This document shows, piece after piece, positions 8,033-15,160 of a stretch of DNA of 64,000 nt. Within the stretch, counting starts at the first letter, position 1, and each line of letters starts with the position of its first letter. The stretch is taken from positions 1,922,001 through 1,986,000 of the forward strand of contig NZ_CP035925.1 in assembly GCF_013373365.1 (NCBI RefSeq), given 5' to 3'. Below the pieces are notes generated by a model, which was not told the origin of the DNA, did not search any database, and was given only the letters and a program-made list of their open reading frames with translations. The stretch is from Lentibacillus sp. CBA3610 (GTDB taxonomy: Bacteria; Bacillota; Bacilli; Bacillales; Amphibacillaceae). Made by a program: the position numbers and the translations under genes.

Positions 8033-9259
8033 TTATTGAACACGGCGGACATGACCGCTGAAGTTACTGCTCCAGTATGTGCTATTCATGTCGGCAACAT
8101 CAACCCCGGTACTGTTTTGGGCTCCCAGGAATTTACCATTTCCAAGGTAAATCCCAACATGTCCGTTTGTCCCGTTGGTATCAAAGAATACAAGATCTCC
8201 GGGTTGGGCATTGCTGTATGAAACCTTTGTTCCAACTCCCGTCAATGCTGAAGTACTGGACGGAAGGGAAACACCGGCTTGTCCAAATGCCCATGATACA
8301 AATCCAGAGCAGTCAAAACCGCTAGGGCTTTTCCCTCCCCATACATATGGTGTGCCAGTCTGTGTAAATCCTGCTTCGATGGCAGAACCATAGCTTCCAC
8401 TTCCGCTGTTACTTTCACTGCCCAGCTGCTTTAAATCCCCATCATCAGAAGAGGATGAGGCAGAAGATGATGACGCAGACGCCACTGCAGTTGAACTTTC
8501 AGAAGAACCGGCCTCGGAATTATTATCCCGCTGCTGCAGTTCCTGTTCGATGGAAGCAAGGCTGCTATCCCTATCTTCCAGTTCAGCTTTCAAATCTTTC
8601 AAATTCTCTTCTTTCTCTTTCAATTCCTGCTTATCTGCTTCATTTTGTTCTTTCTGAGCTGTGATTGTTTCTTCCATACCTTCCAGTTCTACCTTCATAT
8701 CCTGAAGTTCAGACAATTTTTCCTGCTTATTATCTTTTTTATCCTGAACGGCAGCTTTATCCGCTTCCTGCTGCTTCATTAATTTTTCATCAGATTCAGC
8801 AATCTTAGTGACAGCTGACACGCGGCTGACCATATCACTAAAACTTTTGGAGCCAAAGATAACTTCCAAATAATCGATGTTACCCCCATTTTTTTGCAAG
8901 GATACGATCCGATCTTTTAAGATATCTTTCCGTTCTTCTATTTTTTCCTCAAGTGTTGTGACTTCTTCTTCAAGCTCCGTGATTTCTTCTTCTGATTCCG
9001 TTATTTTCTGTTCCGTATCATCCATTTTCCGCTCGTTTTTATCGAGCGCTTCATTGACGGACGCGATTTTTTCATTTAATTCTTCCAAGTCCATCATAAC
9101 ATCTGCAATTTCAGATTCTGCATCTGATAGATTAGCTTTAACTTCCGAACGTTCATCCTGCACATCCTGTAATCTTTCGGCGTTTACCGAATCACTCAGA
9201 AACACGCTGCCAACCAACATCGCACCGGCAGTGACGACTGCCCCGAACGTTTTTTTCAC
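8033..9259 (-). CDS. Secreted NlpC/P60 peptidoglycan endopeptidase with coiled coil
   Basis: A 408-aa exported cell wall hydrolase. Residues 1-27 are a Sec signal peptide ending at VNA. Residues 30-245 are a long charged coiled coil of the PcsB/CwlO type. Residues 250-290 are a Ser-rich linker. The NlpC/P60 domain covers about 295-408, with catalytic Cys317 in FDCSGF and His367 in NGHVGIYLG. It is predicted to cut the D-Glu to diamino acid bond of stem peptides. The layout matches CwlO, which FtsEX and its coiled coil control during cell elongation. A WalR-like box at 9405-9421 fits the same regulon. The gene is monocistronic. Confidence 0.88.
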   Translation of the reverse strand: MKKTFGAVVTAGAMLVGSVFLSDSVNAERLQDVQDERSEVKANLSDAESEIADVMMDLEELNEKIASVNEALDKNERKMDDTEQKITESEEEITELEEEVTTLEEKIEERKDILKDRIVSLQKNGGNIDYLEVIFGSKSFSDMVSRVSAVTKIAESDEKLMKQQEADKAAVQDKKDNKQEKLSELQDMKVELEGMEETITAQKEQNEADKQELKEKEENLKDLKAELEDRDSSLASIEQELQQRDNNSEAGSSESSTAVASASSSSASSSSDDGDLKQLGSESNSGSGSYGSAIEAGFTQTGTPYVWGGKSPSGFDCSGFVSWAFGQAGVSLPSSTSALTGVGTKVSYSNAQPGDLVFFDTNGTNGHVGIYLGNGKFLGAQNSTGVDVADMNSTYWSSNFSGHVRRVQ

Positions 9260-9404
9260 TTCCTATGTCCCCCACTTTCACAGCCGCAACACGTTTATCT
9301 ATGTATAATCCAATGAAGCCATTAACTGCGGCAGTCTACTTTTTCTATTATGTATTTAATAGTTTTAGGCAATTCGAATTATATCAGGAAATAATGACAT
9401 GCAT

Positions 9405-9421
9405 ATTATAGAGAGATTACA
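9405..9421 (-). promoter_or_regulatory. Possible WalR box upstream of the cell wall hydrolase
   Basis: The minus strand reads TGTAAT-CTCTC-TATAAT. The WalR (YycF) consensus is two TGTWAH hexamers five bases apart; the second hexamer has one mismatch. WalRK controls cwlO in Bacillus subtilis, so a site 146-162 bases upstream of this gene is plausible, but short motifs of this kind occur by chance. Confidence 0.35.
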
Positions 9422-9540
9422 ATTATATTTCAAACGCCAAACGTTATACACATAAAACACGGTACTCTGCATGCTCAATACTGATATGGCCCGTTTCTCC
9501 ATTTCATTAAAGCCTGAAAAAAATTTCATAATAACCAGGA

Positions 9541-9577
9541 AAAAAATCCACCTTTTTGTGATAAAAGATGGATTTTA
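9541..9577 (-). terminator. Terminator of aceA
   Basis: On the minus strand AAAATCCATCTTTTATCAC pairs with the following AAAAAGGTGGATTTTTTT, giving a stem ATCCATCTTTT/AAAAAGGTGGAT and a T run. It lies 23 bases past the aceA stop. Confidence 0.75.
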
Positions 9578-9599
9578 ATAGATTTTCTATCAATCGACT

Positions 9600-10880
9600 T
9601 TATCTGACAAATTGCTCACTTTCTGTCGACCCCTTTAAGGCTCCTGTTGATGATGTTCCCCCTGAAATGACTTGTGCAACGTCATCAAAATAACCTGTGC
9701 CCACTTCACGCTGATGACGAGTAGCACTGTAGCCGAATGTCTCATTTGCAAATTCTGCCTGCTGCAATTCCGAATAAGCTGCCATTCCTGATTCTTTGTA
9801 TTTTCTTGCTAAATCAAACATACTATGGTTCAATGCATGGAAGCCGGCCAATGTTACAAACTGGAATTTATAGCCCATCTTACCCAGTTCCTGCTGAAAG
9901 TTGGCAATTTCCTGGTCTGATAATTTATGTTTCCAGTTAAACGAAGGCGAACAATTATAGGCAAGCAATTTATTCGGATATTTCGCGTGAATGGCATCAG
10001 CAAATTTCCGTGCCTCCTCTAAATTCGGTTCAGATGTCTCGCACCAGACCATATCAGCGTATGGGGCATAAGCAAGACCACGGGAGATTGCCTGATCAAG
10101 GCCGGCTTTGGTGCGGAAAAAGCCTTCTGCTGTCCGCTCATCTGTTATAAACGGCTCATCATATGAATCCAAATCACTTGTGATCATATCGGCAGCATTT
10201 GCATCGGTACGAGCAGTGATAAGTGTTGGCGTCCCCATAACATCTGCAGCCAAGCGTGCTGAAATTAAATTCCGTACGGCCGTTTGTGTCGGTAATAAAA
10301 CTTTACCGCCCAGATGCCCGCATTTCTTCTCCGATGACAGCTGATCCTCAAAATGTACAGCTGAAGCACCTGCTTCAATCATGGACTTCATTAGTTCAAA
10401 TACATTCAGCTGCCCGCCGAATCCCGCTTCCGCATCAGCAACAATCGGTGCAAACCAGTCAACGGCGTTGTCACCTTCTGCATGATGAATCTGATCAGCA
10501 CGCTGCAGGGCCTGATTAATCCGTTTGACAACATTTGGAACACTATTGGCCGGGTACAAACTCTGGTCCGGATACATTTCTCCGGCAAGATTATTATCAG
10601 CTGCCACCTGCCAGCCGCTTAAGTAAATAGCCTTTAAACCGGCTTTAACTTGCTGAACTGCCTGATTCCCCGTCAGCGCGCCGAGTGCATTCACATAGCT
10701 TTCATGATTGATGCGTTCCCATAATTTTTCGGCTCCTTTTTTAGCGAGTGTATGCTCAATATCAAGTGAACCGCGCAGCCGATCAACATCTTCAGCCGTG
10801 TAGGGCCTCTCGACATTTACCCACCGCCAATCACTTTCCCATTCATTTTTAATAGTTTCAATTCGTCTATTCCCCTCCAT
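9600..10880 (-). CDS. aceA: Isocitrate lyase
   Basis: This enzyme splits isocitrate into glyoxylate and succinate, the first step of the glyoxylate shunt, allowing growth on acetate or fatty acids. The 426-aa protein carries the signature KKCGH with catalytic Cys187, preceded by HFEDQ, and the metal-binding [10 protein letters not shown]. The frame is open from a TTG at 10904, but AAGGGAGAG is correctly spaced for ATG 10880. Malate synthase is not in the window. Two identical-type dyads at 10947-10990 in its promoter region suggest a dedicated repressor. Confidence 0.93.
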   Translation of the reverse strand: MEGNRRIETIKNEWESDWRWVNVERPYTAEDVDRLRGSLDIEHTLAKKGAEKLWERINHESYVNALGALTGNQAVQQVKAGLKAIYLSGWQVAADNNLAGEMYPDQSLYPANSVPNVVKRINQALQRADQIHHAEGDNAVDWFAPIVADAEAGFGGQLNVFELMKSMIEAGASAVHFEDQLSSEKKCGHLGGKVLLPTQTAVRNLISARLAADVMGTPTLITARTDANAADMITSDLDSYDEPFITDERTAEGFFRTKAGLDQAISRGLAYAPYADMVWCETSEPNLEEARKFADAIHAKYPNKLLAYNCSPSFNWKHKLSDQEIANFQQELGKMGYKFQFVTLAGFHALNHSMFDLARKYKESGMAAYSELQQAEFANETFGYSATRHQREVGTGYFDDVAQVISGGTSSTGALKGSTESEQFVR

Positions 10881-10946
10881 CAGACATCTCTCCCTTATTA
10901 ACAATTTTGATTTAAAAATGATACTTTGATCAGCCGACCCACTCTG

Positions 10947-10990
10947 TTGTTATAAAACAATGATCATAATTTGTTTTTGTTATATAACAA
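10947..10990. promoter_or_regulatory. Twin TTGTTATAWAACAA dyads before aceA
   Basis: TTGTTATAAAACAA (10947-10960) and the perfect palindrome TTGTTATATAACAA (10977-10990) are exactly 30 bases apart. The second overlaps a possible -35 box for aceA (TTGTTA, 16 bases, TATGAT on the minus strand). Related pieces (TTATATAACAG, TTGTTATAG) occur at about 11121-11156, before the next small gene. The layout fits a dimeric repressor binding two sites on the same DNA face. Confidence 0.5.
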
Positions 10991-11005
10991 TATAGCTAAA
11001 AAAAA

Positions 11006-11101
11006 TTACTCATCCTTTTTTGACAAGCAGTAATCACATTCCAGTATATAACTGTGCTGATCAATCCGTTTACCACATTCCGGACATGTCGGAGCTTTCA
11101 T
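11006..11101 (-). CDS. Small YhfH-like zinc-ribbon protein
   Basis: A 31-aa reading frame not long enough for ordinary gene finders: it begins MKAPTCPECGKRID and ends ECDYCLSKKDE. The two pairs CPEC and CDYC make a compact zinc knuckle like that of the small YhfH family of Bacillaceae. ATG 11101 is preceded by a near-perfect GGGAGGGA ribosome site with correct spacing. Function is unknown. It lies upstream of aceA on the same strand but is separated by 125 bases with the dyads, so it is probably transcribed on its own. Confidence 0.7.
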   Translation of the reverse strand: MKAPTCPECGKRIDQHSYILECDYCLSKKDE

Positions 11102-11278
11102 CAGTCATTCCCTCCCTTCTTTTATATAACAGAGAAAGTATTATTAACTTGTTATAGTACAGTCTATTCCCTAAAACAAAAAAATGCAACCCTTTTTTAA
11201 ATTTTTTCATAAAAAGTTGCAAAGCACCTGAATTACTGGAAAAATAGGAGTTTGAAGAGATGTTTGGGGATGAGTGTT

Positions 11279-12298
11279 ATGAAATTTTTCAGGTTAGCAG
11301 GAAGCCGCGTTGTCAAAACCGGTGTTGCCATATTTATAACGGCATGGATTTGTGTTCTCTTGGACTGGCCGCCAGTATTCGCTGTTATAACAGCTATTGT
11401 TACAATTGAGCCAACAGTGTCAGATTCCATTAAAAAAGGAATCGTGCGTTTTCCGGCCTCGGCTATCGGTTCAGCATATGCTGTCCTTTTCATATCATTA
11501 TTCGGCAACTCGCCACTTACCTACACACTCGCGGCCGTCTTTACCATTGCAACATGTTTCCGGTTAAGACTTCATGCCGGATTGCTTGTTGCCACGCTGA
11601 CATCTGTCGCAATGGTCGAAGTGATACACACCAATGTACTCATGTCATTTTTTATTCGGCTCGGAACAACAACCACAGGCCTTGTAGTCTCAACAGTGGT
11701 CAATATGTTTATGATGCCGCCTGACTACACCAAAGAGATTGCCAGGAAGCTGGAAAGAATAGCATTCAGGACAGGGATTGCAGCTGAAAAGGTTTTTCAC
11801 GATATACTTGATGATCAGCATCAGGTTATTGTCGTTGAACAAGAGCTGACGGATCAGCTGGATAACATGATTCAACAAACAGAACAGCTTATTCGCTTTC
11901 AAAAAGAAGAATCCAAATACCATCCGCTTATCGGGAGTGAACGTACACGATTTGAGCAAGATCAGAAGCAGCTTATCCAGCTGCGATTAATCCACTATCA
12001 TATTGAGAATCTGGTTTATACATCATTCGATCAGGTCGAGTGGCCTCCAGAAGAAAAGACGGCGATCATGACTGCTGTAACAGATATGGCACAATCACTT
12101 AAACACCCTGATGCATTTAACCGGGTAAAACATCGTGAGCATCATGAGCGGTTAACTGATATATTTTGGGATGATACTGAAGCCATAACGACGGCGAAGA
12201 AACAGTATCCCGCCAACTTACCGCCAGAGCTGAAAATCCTATATGAACTTCTGTCCATTTATAATCTGGTTGGTAGGTATTACGGAAAGCTGGAGTGA
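11279..12298 (+). CDS. Aromatic acid exporter family (ArAE_1) membrane protein
   Basis: About 339 aa. The N-terminal 140 residues form a set of membrane helices (TGVAIFITAWICVLLDWPPV, FAVITAIVTIEPTVSDSI). This is the ArAE_1/DUF939 signature, as in YqjA. The C-terminal 190 residues form a soluble helical domain (DUF939_C) rich in charged residues. A role in efflux of aromatic or other organic acids is inferred from the family. The frame opens at TTG 11252, but that codon is only two bases past an AGGAG; ATG 11279, with GGGG nine bases before, fits the family start better. Confidence 0.8.
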   Translation: MKFFRLAGSRVVKTGVAIFITAWICVLLDWPPVFAVITAIVTIEPTVSDSIKKGIVRFPASAIGSAYAVLFISLFGNSPLTYTLAAVFTIATCFRLRLHAGLLVATLTSVAMVEVIHTNVLMSFFIRLGTTTTGLVVSTVVNMFMMPPDYTKEIARKLERIAFRTGIAAEKVFHDILDDQHQVIVVEQELTDQLDNMIQQTEQLIRFQKEESKYHPLIGSERTRFEQDQKQLIQLRLIHYHIENLVYTSFDQVEWPPEEKTAIMTAVTDMAQSLKHPDAFNRVKHREHHERLTDIFWDDTEAITTAKKQYPANLPPELKILYELLSIYNLVGRYYGKLE

Positions 12299-12337
12299 TT
12301 ATAACATCCTAAAACAGGCATATAGGCTGCATATAAC

Positions 12338-12368
12338 AACAGCCTGGTTTATCATGAACCAGGCTGTT
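12338..12368. terminator. Stem-loop after the ArAE gene
   Basis: A perfect 13-bp stem AACAGCCTGGTTT / AACCAGGCTGTT type with a short loop, 40 bases after the stop. It lacks a T run on either strand, so it may protect mRNA ends rather than terminate. Confidence 0.5.
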
Positions 12369-12456
12369 CAACATCATTTGCATCGAGAGTTATTTCCTTC
12401 CTTTAATAATGCCGCTCTTCTGCTGATCCTTCCTGTCAGCGGATAAATTGTTTCAC

Positions 12457-13461
12457 TTAGCTGTCCGATAATATCTCTTTCGCCAAAAGTTCATACGACT
12501 TTTTCCTGGCTTCGTAACTGTGTGTAATGGTGACAAGCATCCATTCATCCACATGGTAAACGGCTTGCAACTGTTCAAGCTGCTGTTTTACTTCTTTCGG
12601 GTTGCCGACGATGAGGTTTTGCCGCATGCCCTGTATTTTTTCCTTTTCCTCATCTGAGTAAGCATAATTTTTTGCCTCTGAAACAGTTGGCACCTTGCCG
12701 TCACCTTCTCCTTTATCCCGCTGAATGCTCCACAACCCTGTGCTCGTGGCGAGATCCCAGGCTTCCTCGGTCGTTTCTGCACATATGACGGAAACAGTCA
12801 TGATTATCTTTGGCGACCTGTCCGGATACTTTTCGGCAAATTTCTCGTTGTATGTTTTGATGATGGATGGACCGTCCTGATCACTCATAAATTTGCCGAA
12901 TGTATATGGCAGGCCGTTTTCAGCTGCAGCAATGGCGCTTTTCTCACTTGTCCCAAGCATCCAAGGTTGGGGTGAAAACTCAGGAATCGGAGTTGGACTA
13001 ATTTTGGCATACATATCGTCTTCAGCAAAATTATGCCGGAAAAAGCGCAGCAGTTCATCAAGCTTATCGGGCATCTGGCGGACGTTTTCCAGAAAATCGC
13101 CTGACAATGCTATTGATGCCTCTGCTGATCCACCGGGGGCACGGCCAATCCCAAGATCAATCCGCCCCGAGTATAACGTCGCTAAAAGATTATACGTTTC
13201 AGCTACCCTGAATGGTGTGTAATGCGGCAAAAGAACCGCTCCGGCTCCAATCCGTATCCGTTCTGTCCGTGAACCAATCATACCAAGCATCACATCAGGG
13301 TTCGGGCAGGCAAGACCGGAAAAATCATGGTGTTCAGCAATCCAATACCGTGTATAGCCAAGCTCATCACCCAACCTGGCAAGATCGACCGACGCATTTA
13401 AGGCATCCCGTGGTGTTTTACCTGTCGAAATAGGAGATTGATCCAATATACTGAGCTTCAT
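12457..13461 (-). CDS. LLM class flavin-dependent oxidoreductase (luciferase-like)
   Basis: A 334-aa TIM-barrel protein of the bacterial luciferase-like monooxygenase family. It opens with MKLSILDQSPISTGKTP and has RYWIAEHHDF, typical of the MsnO8/YceB/YwcH subgroup, then IRIGAGAVLLPHYTPFRVAE and GRIDLGIGRAPGG for flavin binding. It probably uses FMNH2 or F420-like reduced flavin to oxidise a small organic substrate that cannot be told from sequence. It is followed 29 bases upstream by the DUF1836 gene on the same strand and may share its transcript. Confidence 0.85.
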   Translation of the reverse strand: MKLSILDQSPISTGKTPRDALNASVDLARLGDELGYTRYWIAEHHDFSGLACPNPDVMLGMIGSRTERIRIGAGAVLLPHYTPFRVAETYNLLATLYSGRIDLGIGRAPGGSAEASIALSGDFLENVRQMPDKLDELLRFFRHNFAEDDMYAKISPTPIPEFSPQPWMLGTSEKSAIAAAENGLPYTFGKFMSDQDGPSIIKTYNEKFAEKYPDRSPKIIMTVSVICAETTEEAWDLATSTGLWSIQRDKGEGDGKVPTVSEAKNYAYSDEEKEKIQGMRQNLIVGNPKEVKQQLEQLQAVYHVDEWMLVTITHSYEARKKSYELLAKEILSDS

Positions 13462-13490
13462 TCAATCATGCCTTCTTTCCTGTAGAATTG

Positions 13491-14066
13491 TCACTGGTCC
13501 GATCCCAGCTCGTCCACCAGTTTTTCGGCAGCCCGGCGGTAATGATTGCTCATGTTAGTGAATACCGCGATCATCATGATCTGCTCCAAGTATGCTTCAT
13601 CATTATCCGCAAGCTGCCGGATTGTTTCTGTGATGTCCTGATGATGCTCCTGAAGATCCGCCTCGAATTTTTCAGCGTTTTTTGCCATTAACTGAAGATA
13701 ACATTGATAAAGTTCCGGTAAGTTAAACGCGTCGTCATCTGTCACTTTTTCATTCAGCCGGGCCAACGTCGTCTTAACGTCGCTTATCGATAAAGTACCC
13801 TTCATCTGGTAGATCATGCTTATCAGGATCAAATGTTCCTTGGAATATTTTTTGTTCTCAACGGGAAAAAATAATTCACCCTTGGCATAATTATTAATCA
13901 TGGTCTTGGTCAGGACCTTTTCGTCTGTGTTTCGCTTCATGCCGCTAAATTTTTGCTCAAATAATTGAATGACCTGATCCATATACAAATTCAGGTCCGG
14001 GATGTCTTCCGAGGATAATTGACTGTTCAACTGCAGCTCATCAGCTAGGTCTTTCATATTTTTCAT
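13491..14066 (-). CDS. DUF1836 protein
   Basis: A 191-aa soluble, acidic protein. The pattern MYMDQVIQLFEQ-like helix, KTMINNYAKGELFFPVENKKYSKEH split over two helices, then HLILISMIYQMKGTLSISD matches DUF1836 (YkrK-type). The central part resembles a MerR-like winged helix, so a regulatory role is possible but unproven. It starts at ATG 14066 and lies just upstream of the LLM oxidoreductase gene. Confidence 0.75.
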   Translation of the reverse strand: MKNMKDLADELQLNSQLSSEDIPDLNLYMDQVIQLFEQKFSGMKRNTDEKVLTKTMINNYAKGELFFPVENKKYSKEHLILISMIYQMKGTLSISDVKTTLARLNEKVTDDDAFNLPELYQCYLQLMAKNAEKFEADLQEHHQDITETIRQLADNDEAYLEQIMMIAVFTNMSNHYRRAAEKLVDELGSDQ

Positions 14067-14209
14067 AACAAAAACTCCATTTGTATGGTATTAATCTCAA
14101 TTATACGGCACCGGTTTGTTTAAGTAAATCATTGACGATATCATAAAATATGCGTATTATGGTTATATAGTTTTAAAAACTACTTAGGATTATGAAGGTG
14201 TTAAAAATT

Positions 14210-14857
14210 ATGAACTTGTCTATTCGTGAACCCATTAACGGTCTGACACATTTATTCGGAGCCATTTTATCACTTGCAGGACTGATTGCATTGATTATCA
14301 AGGCTTCCATTACGACAGATTCCGCGCTTGCGATTGTGGCGGTTATTATATTTGGAATAAGCATGATATTGTTGTACAGTGCATCGGCGACATATCACAT
14401 GGTCGTTGCCAAAGACCATGTGATTGCTTTTTTAAGACGGGTTGATCATTCGATGATTTTTGTATTAATAGCAGGGACGTATACCCCATTGTGTCTGATT
14501 AGTTTAAATGGGACTACTGGATGGGTTCTATTTGCGGCCATTAGCAGTATTGCGGTCCTCGGGGTTATCTTTAAATTAGTCTGGTTTCATGCACCCAGAT
14601 GGCTGTCAACTGCCTTGTATGTGGGATTGGGGTGGATTGCTATATTCTACAGCCCGTTGCTTTTACCCATAATAGGCAACAGTGGCATGCTGATGCTCAT
14701 TCTCGGCGGGGTGTTTTACACGATTGGAGCCTTTATATACTGGCTGAAGCCAAAATTTCTGTCATTTAAACATATGGGATTCCACGAGATTTTCCATATA
14801 TTTATTTTGATTGGCAGCCTGTTTCATTTTATTTGTGTTTATGGGTATGTTCTTTAG
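14210..14857 (+). CDS. yplQ: Haemolysin III family (PAQR-like) membrane protein
   Basis: About 215 aa with seven membrane segments. It begins NLSIREPINGLTHLFGA and has the conserved SATYHM and DHSMIFVLIAGTYTP motifs and a final HEIFHIFILIGSLFHF, whose His residues build the metal site of the PAQR/YqfA/YplQ superfamily. Such proteins are putative hydrolases or membrane-fluidity sensors; the haemolysin name comes from Bacillus cereus. An in-frame ATG at 14192 lacks a ribosome site, whereas GAAGGTG is nine bases before ATG 14210. Confidence 0.85.
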   Translation: MNLSIREPINGLTHLFGAILSLAGLIALIIKASITTDSALAIVAVIIFGISMILLYSASATYHMVVAKDHVIAFLRRVDHSMIFVLIAGTYTPLCLISLNGTTGWVLFAAISSIAVLGVIFKLVWFHAPRWLSTALYVGLGWIAIFYSPLLLPIIGNSGMLMLILGGVFYTIGAFIYWLKPKFLSFKHMGFHEIFHIFILIGSLFHFICVYGYVL

Positions 14858-14861
14858 AGGT

Positions 14862-14902
14862 TAAAAGAGTGCAGCCCCTTCGCTGGGGACTGCACTCTTT
14901 TT
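14862..14902 (+). terminator. Terminator of the haemolysin III gene
   Basis: AAAAGAGTGCAGCCCC and GGGGACTGCACTCTTTT form a long stem capped by TTCG and followed by a run of T. It is one of the strongest terminators in the window. Confidence 0.9.
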
Positions 14903-14904
14903 TT

Positions 14905-15130
14905 ACGCAACCATATCCGAAAGCACGTATTGGTTTTTGGAATCTTCCCATATCGATATCAGAAGTCCTTTTTTCTTCATGTCTGGCCCATGAGCCAAAC
15001 AGGTATACATTCACAGAGGTGCCCGAAGCGATTGCTATACAATATTTTTCAGTTTCATTAACGTCTGCCCCCTGGCAGAAGTCTTTTCGTTCAAAGCAAC
15101 AATCATGTCTTTCTGTTTCACATATGATTA
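14905..15130 (-). pseudogene. Truncated MNT-type nucleotidyltransferase remnant
   Basis: On the minus strand around 14950-15020 the frame reads VYLFGSWARHEEKRTSDID, the nucleotide-binding GS motif and DxD metal site of minimal nucleotidyltransferases, usually antitoxins of HEPN-MNT pairs. Upstream the same frame is open (about 25 further codons) but has no ATG, and downstream of DIDM the protein leaves the family pattern and runs into the terminator of yplQ. No HEPN partner is present. I read it as a 3'-truncated, dead gene. Confidence 0.5.
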
Positions 15131-15160
15131 TAGCATAACCCTTTCCATGTCAGTAGATTC

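Noticed and set aside
8036..9308. Several plus-strand frames opposite the NlpC/P60 gene
   Set aside because: They are shadows of the coiled coil and Ser-rich segments, shown by their low complexity.
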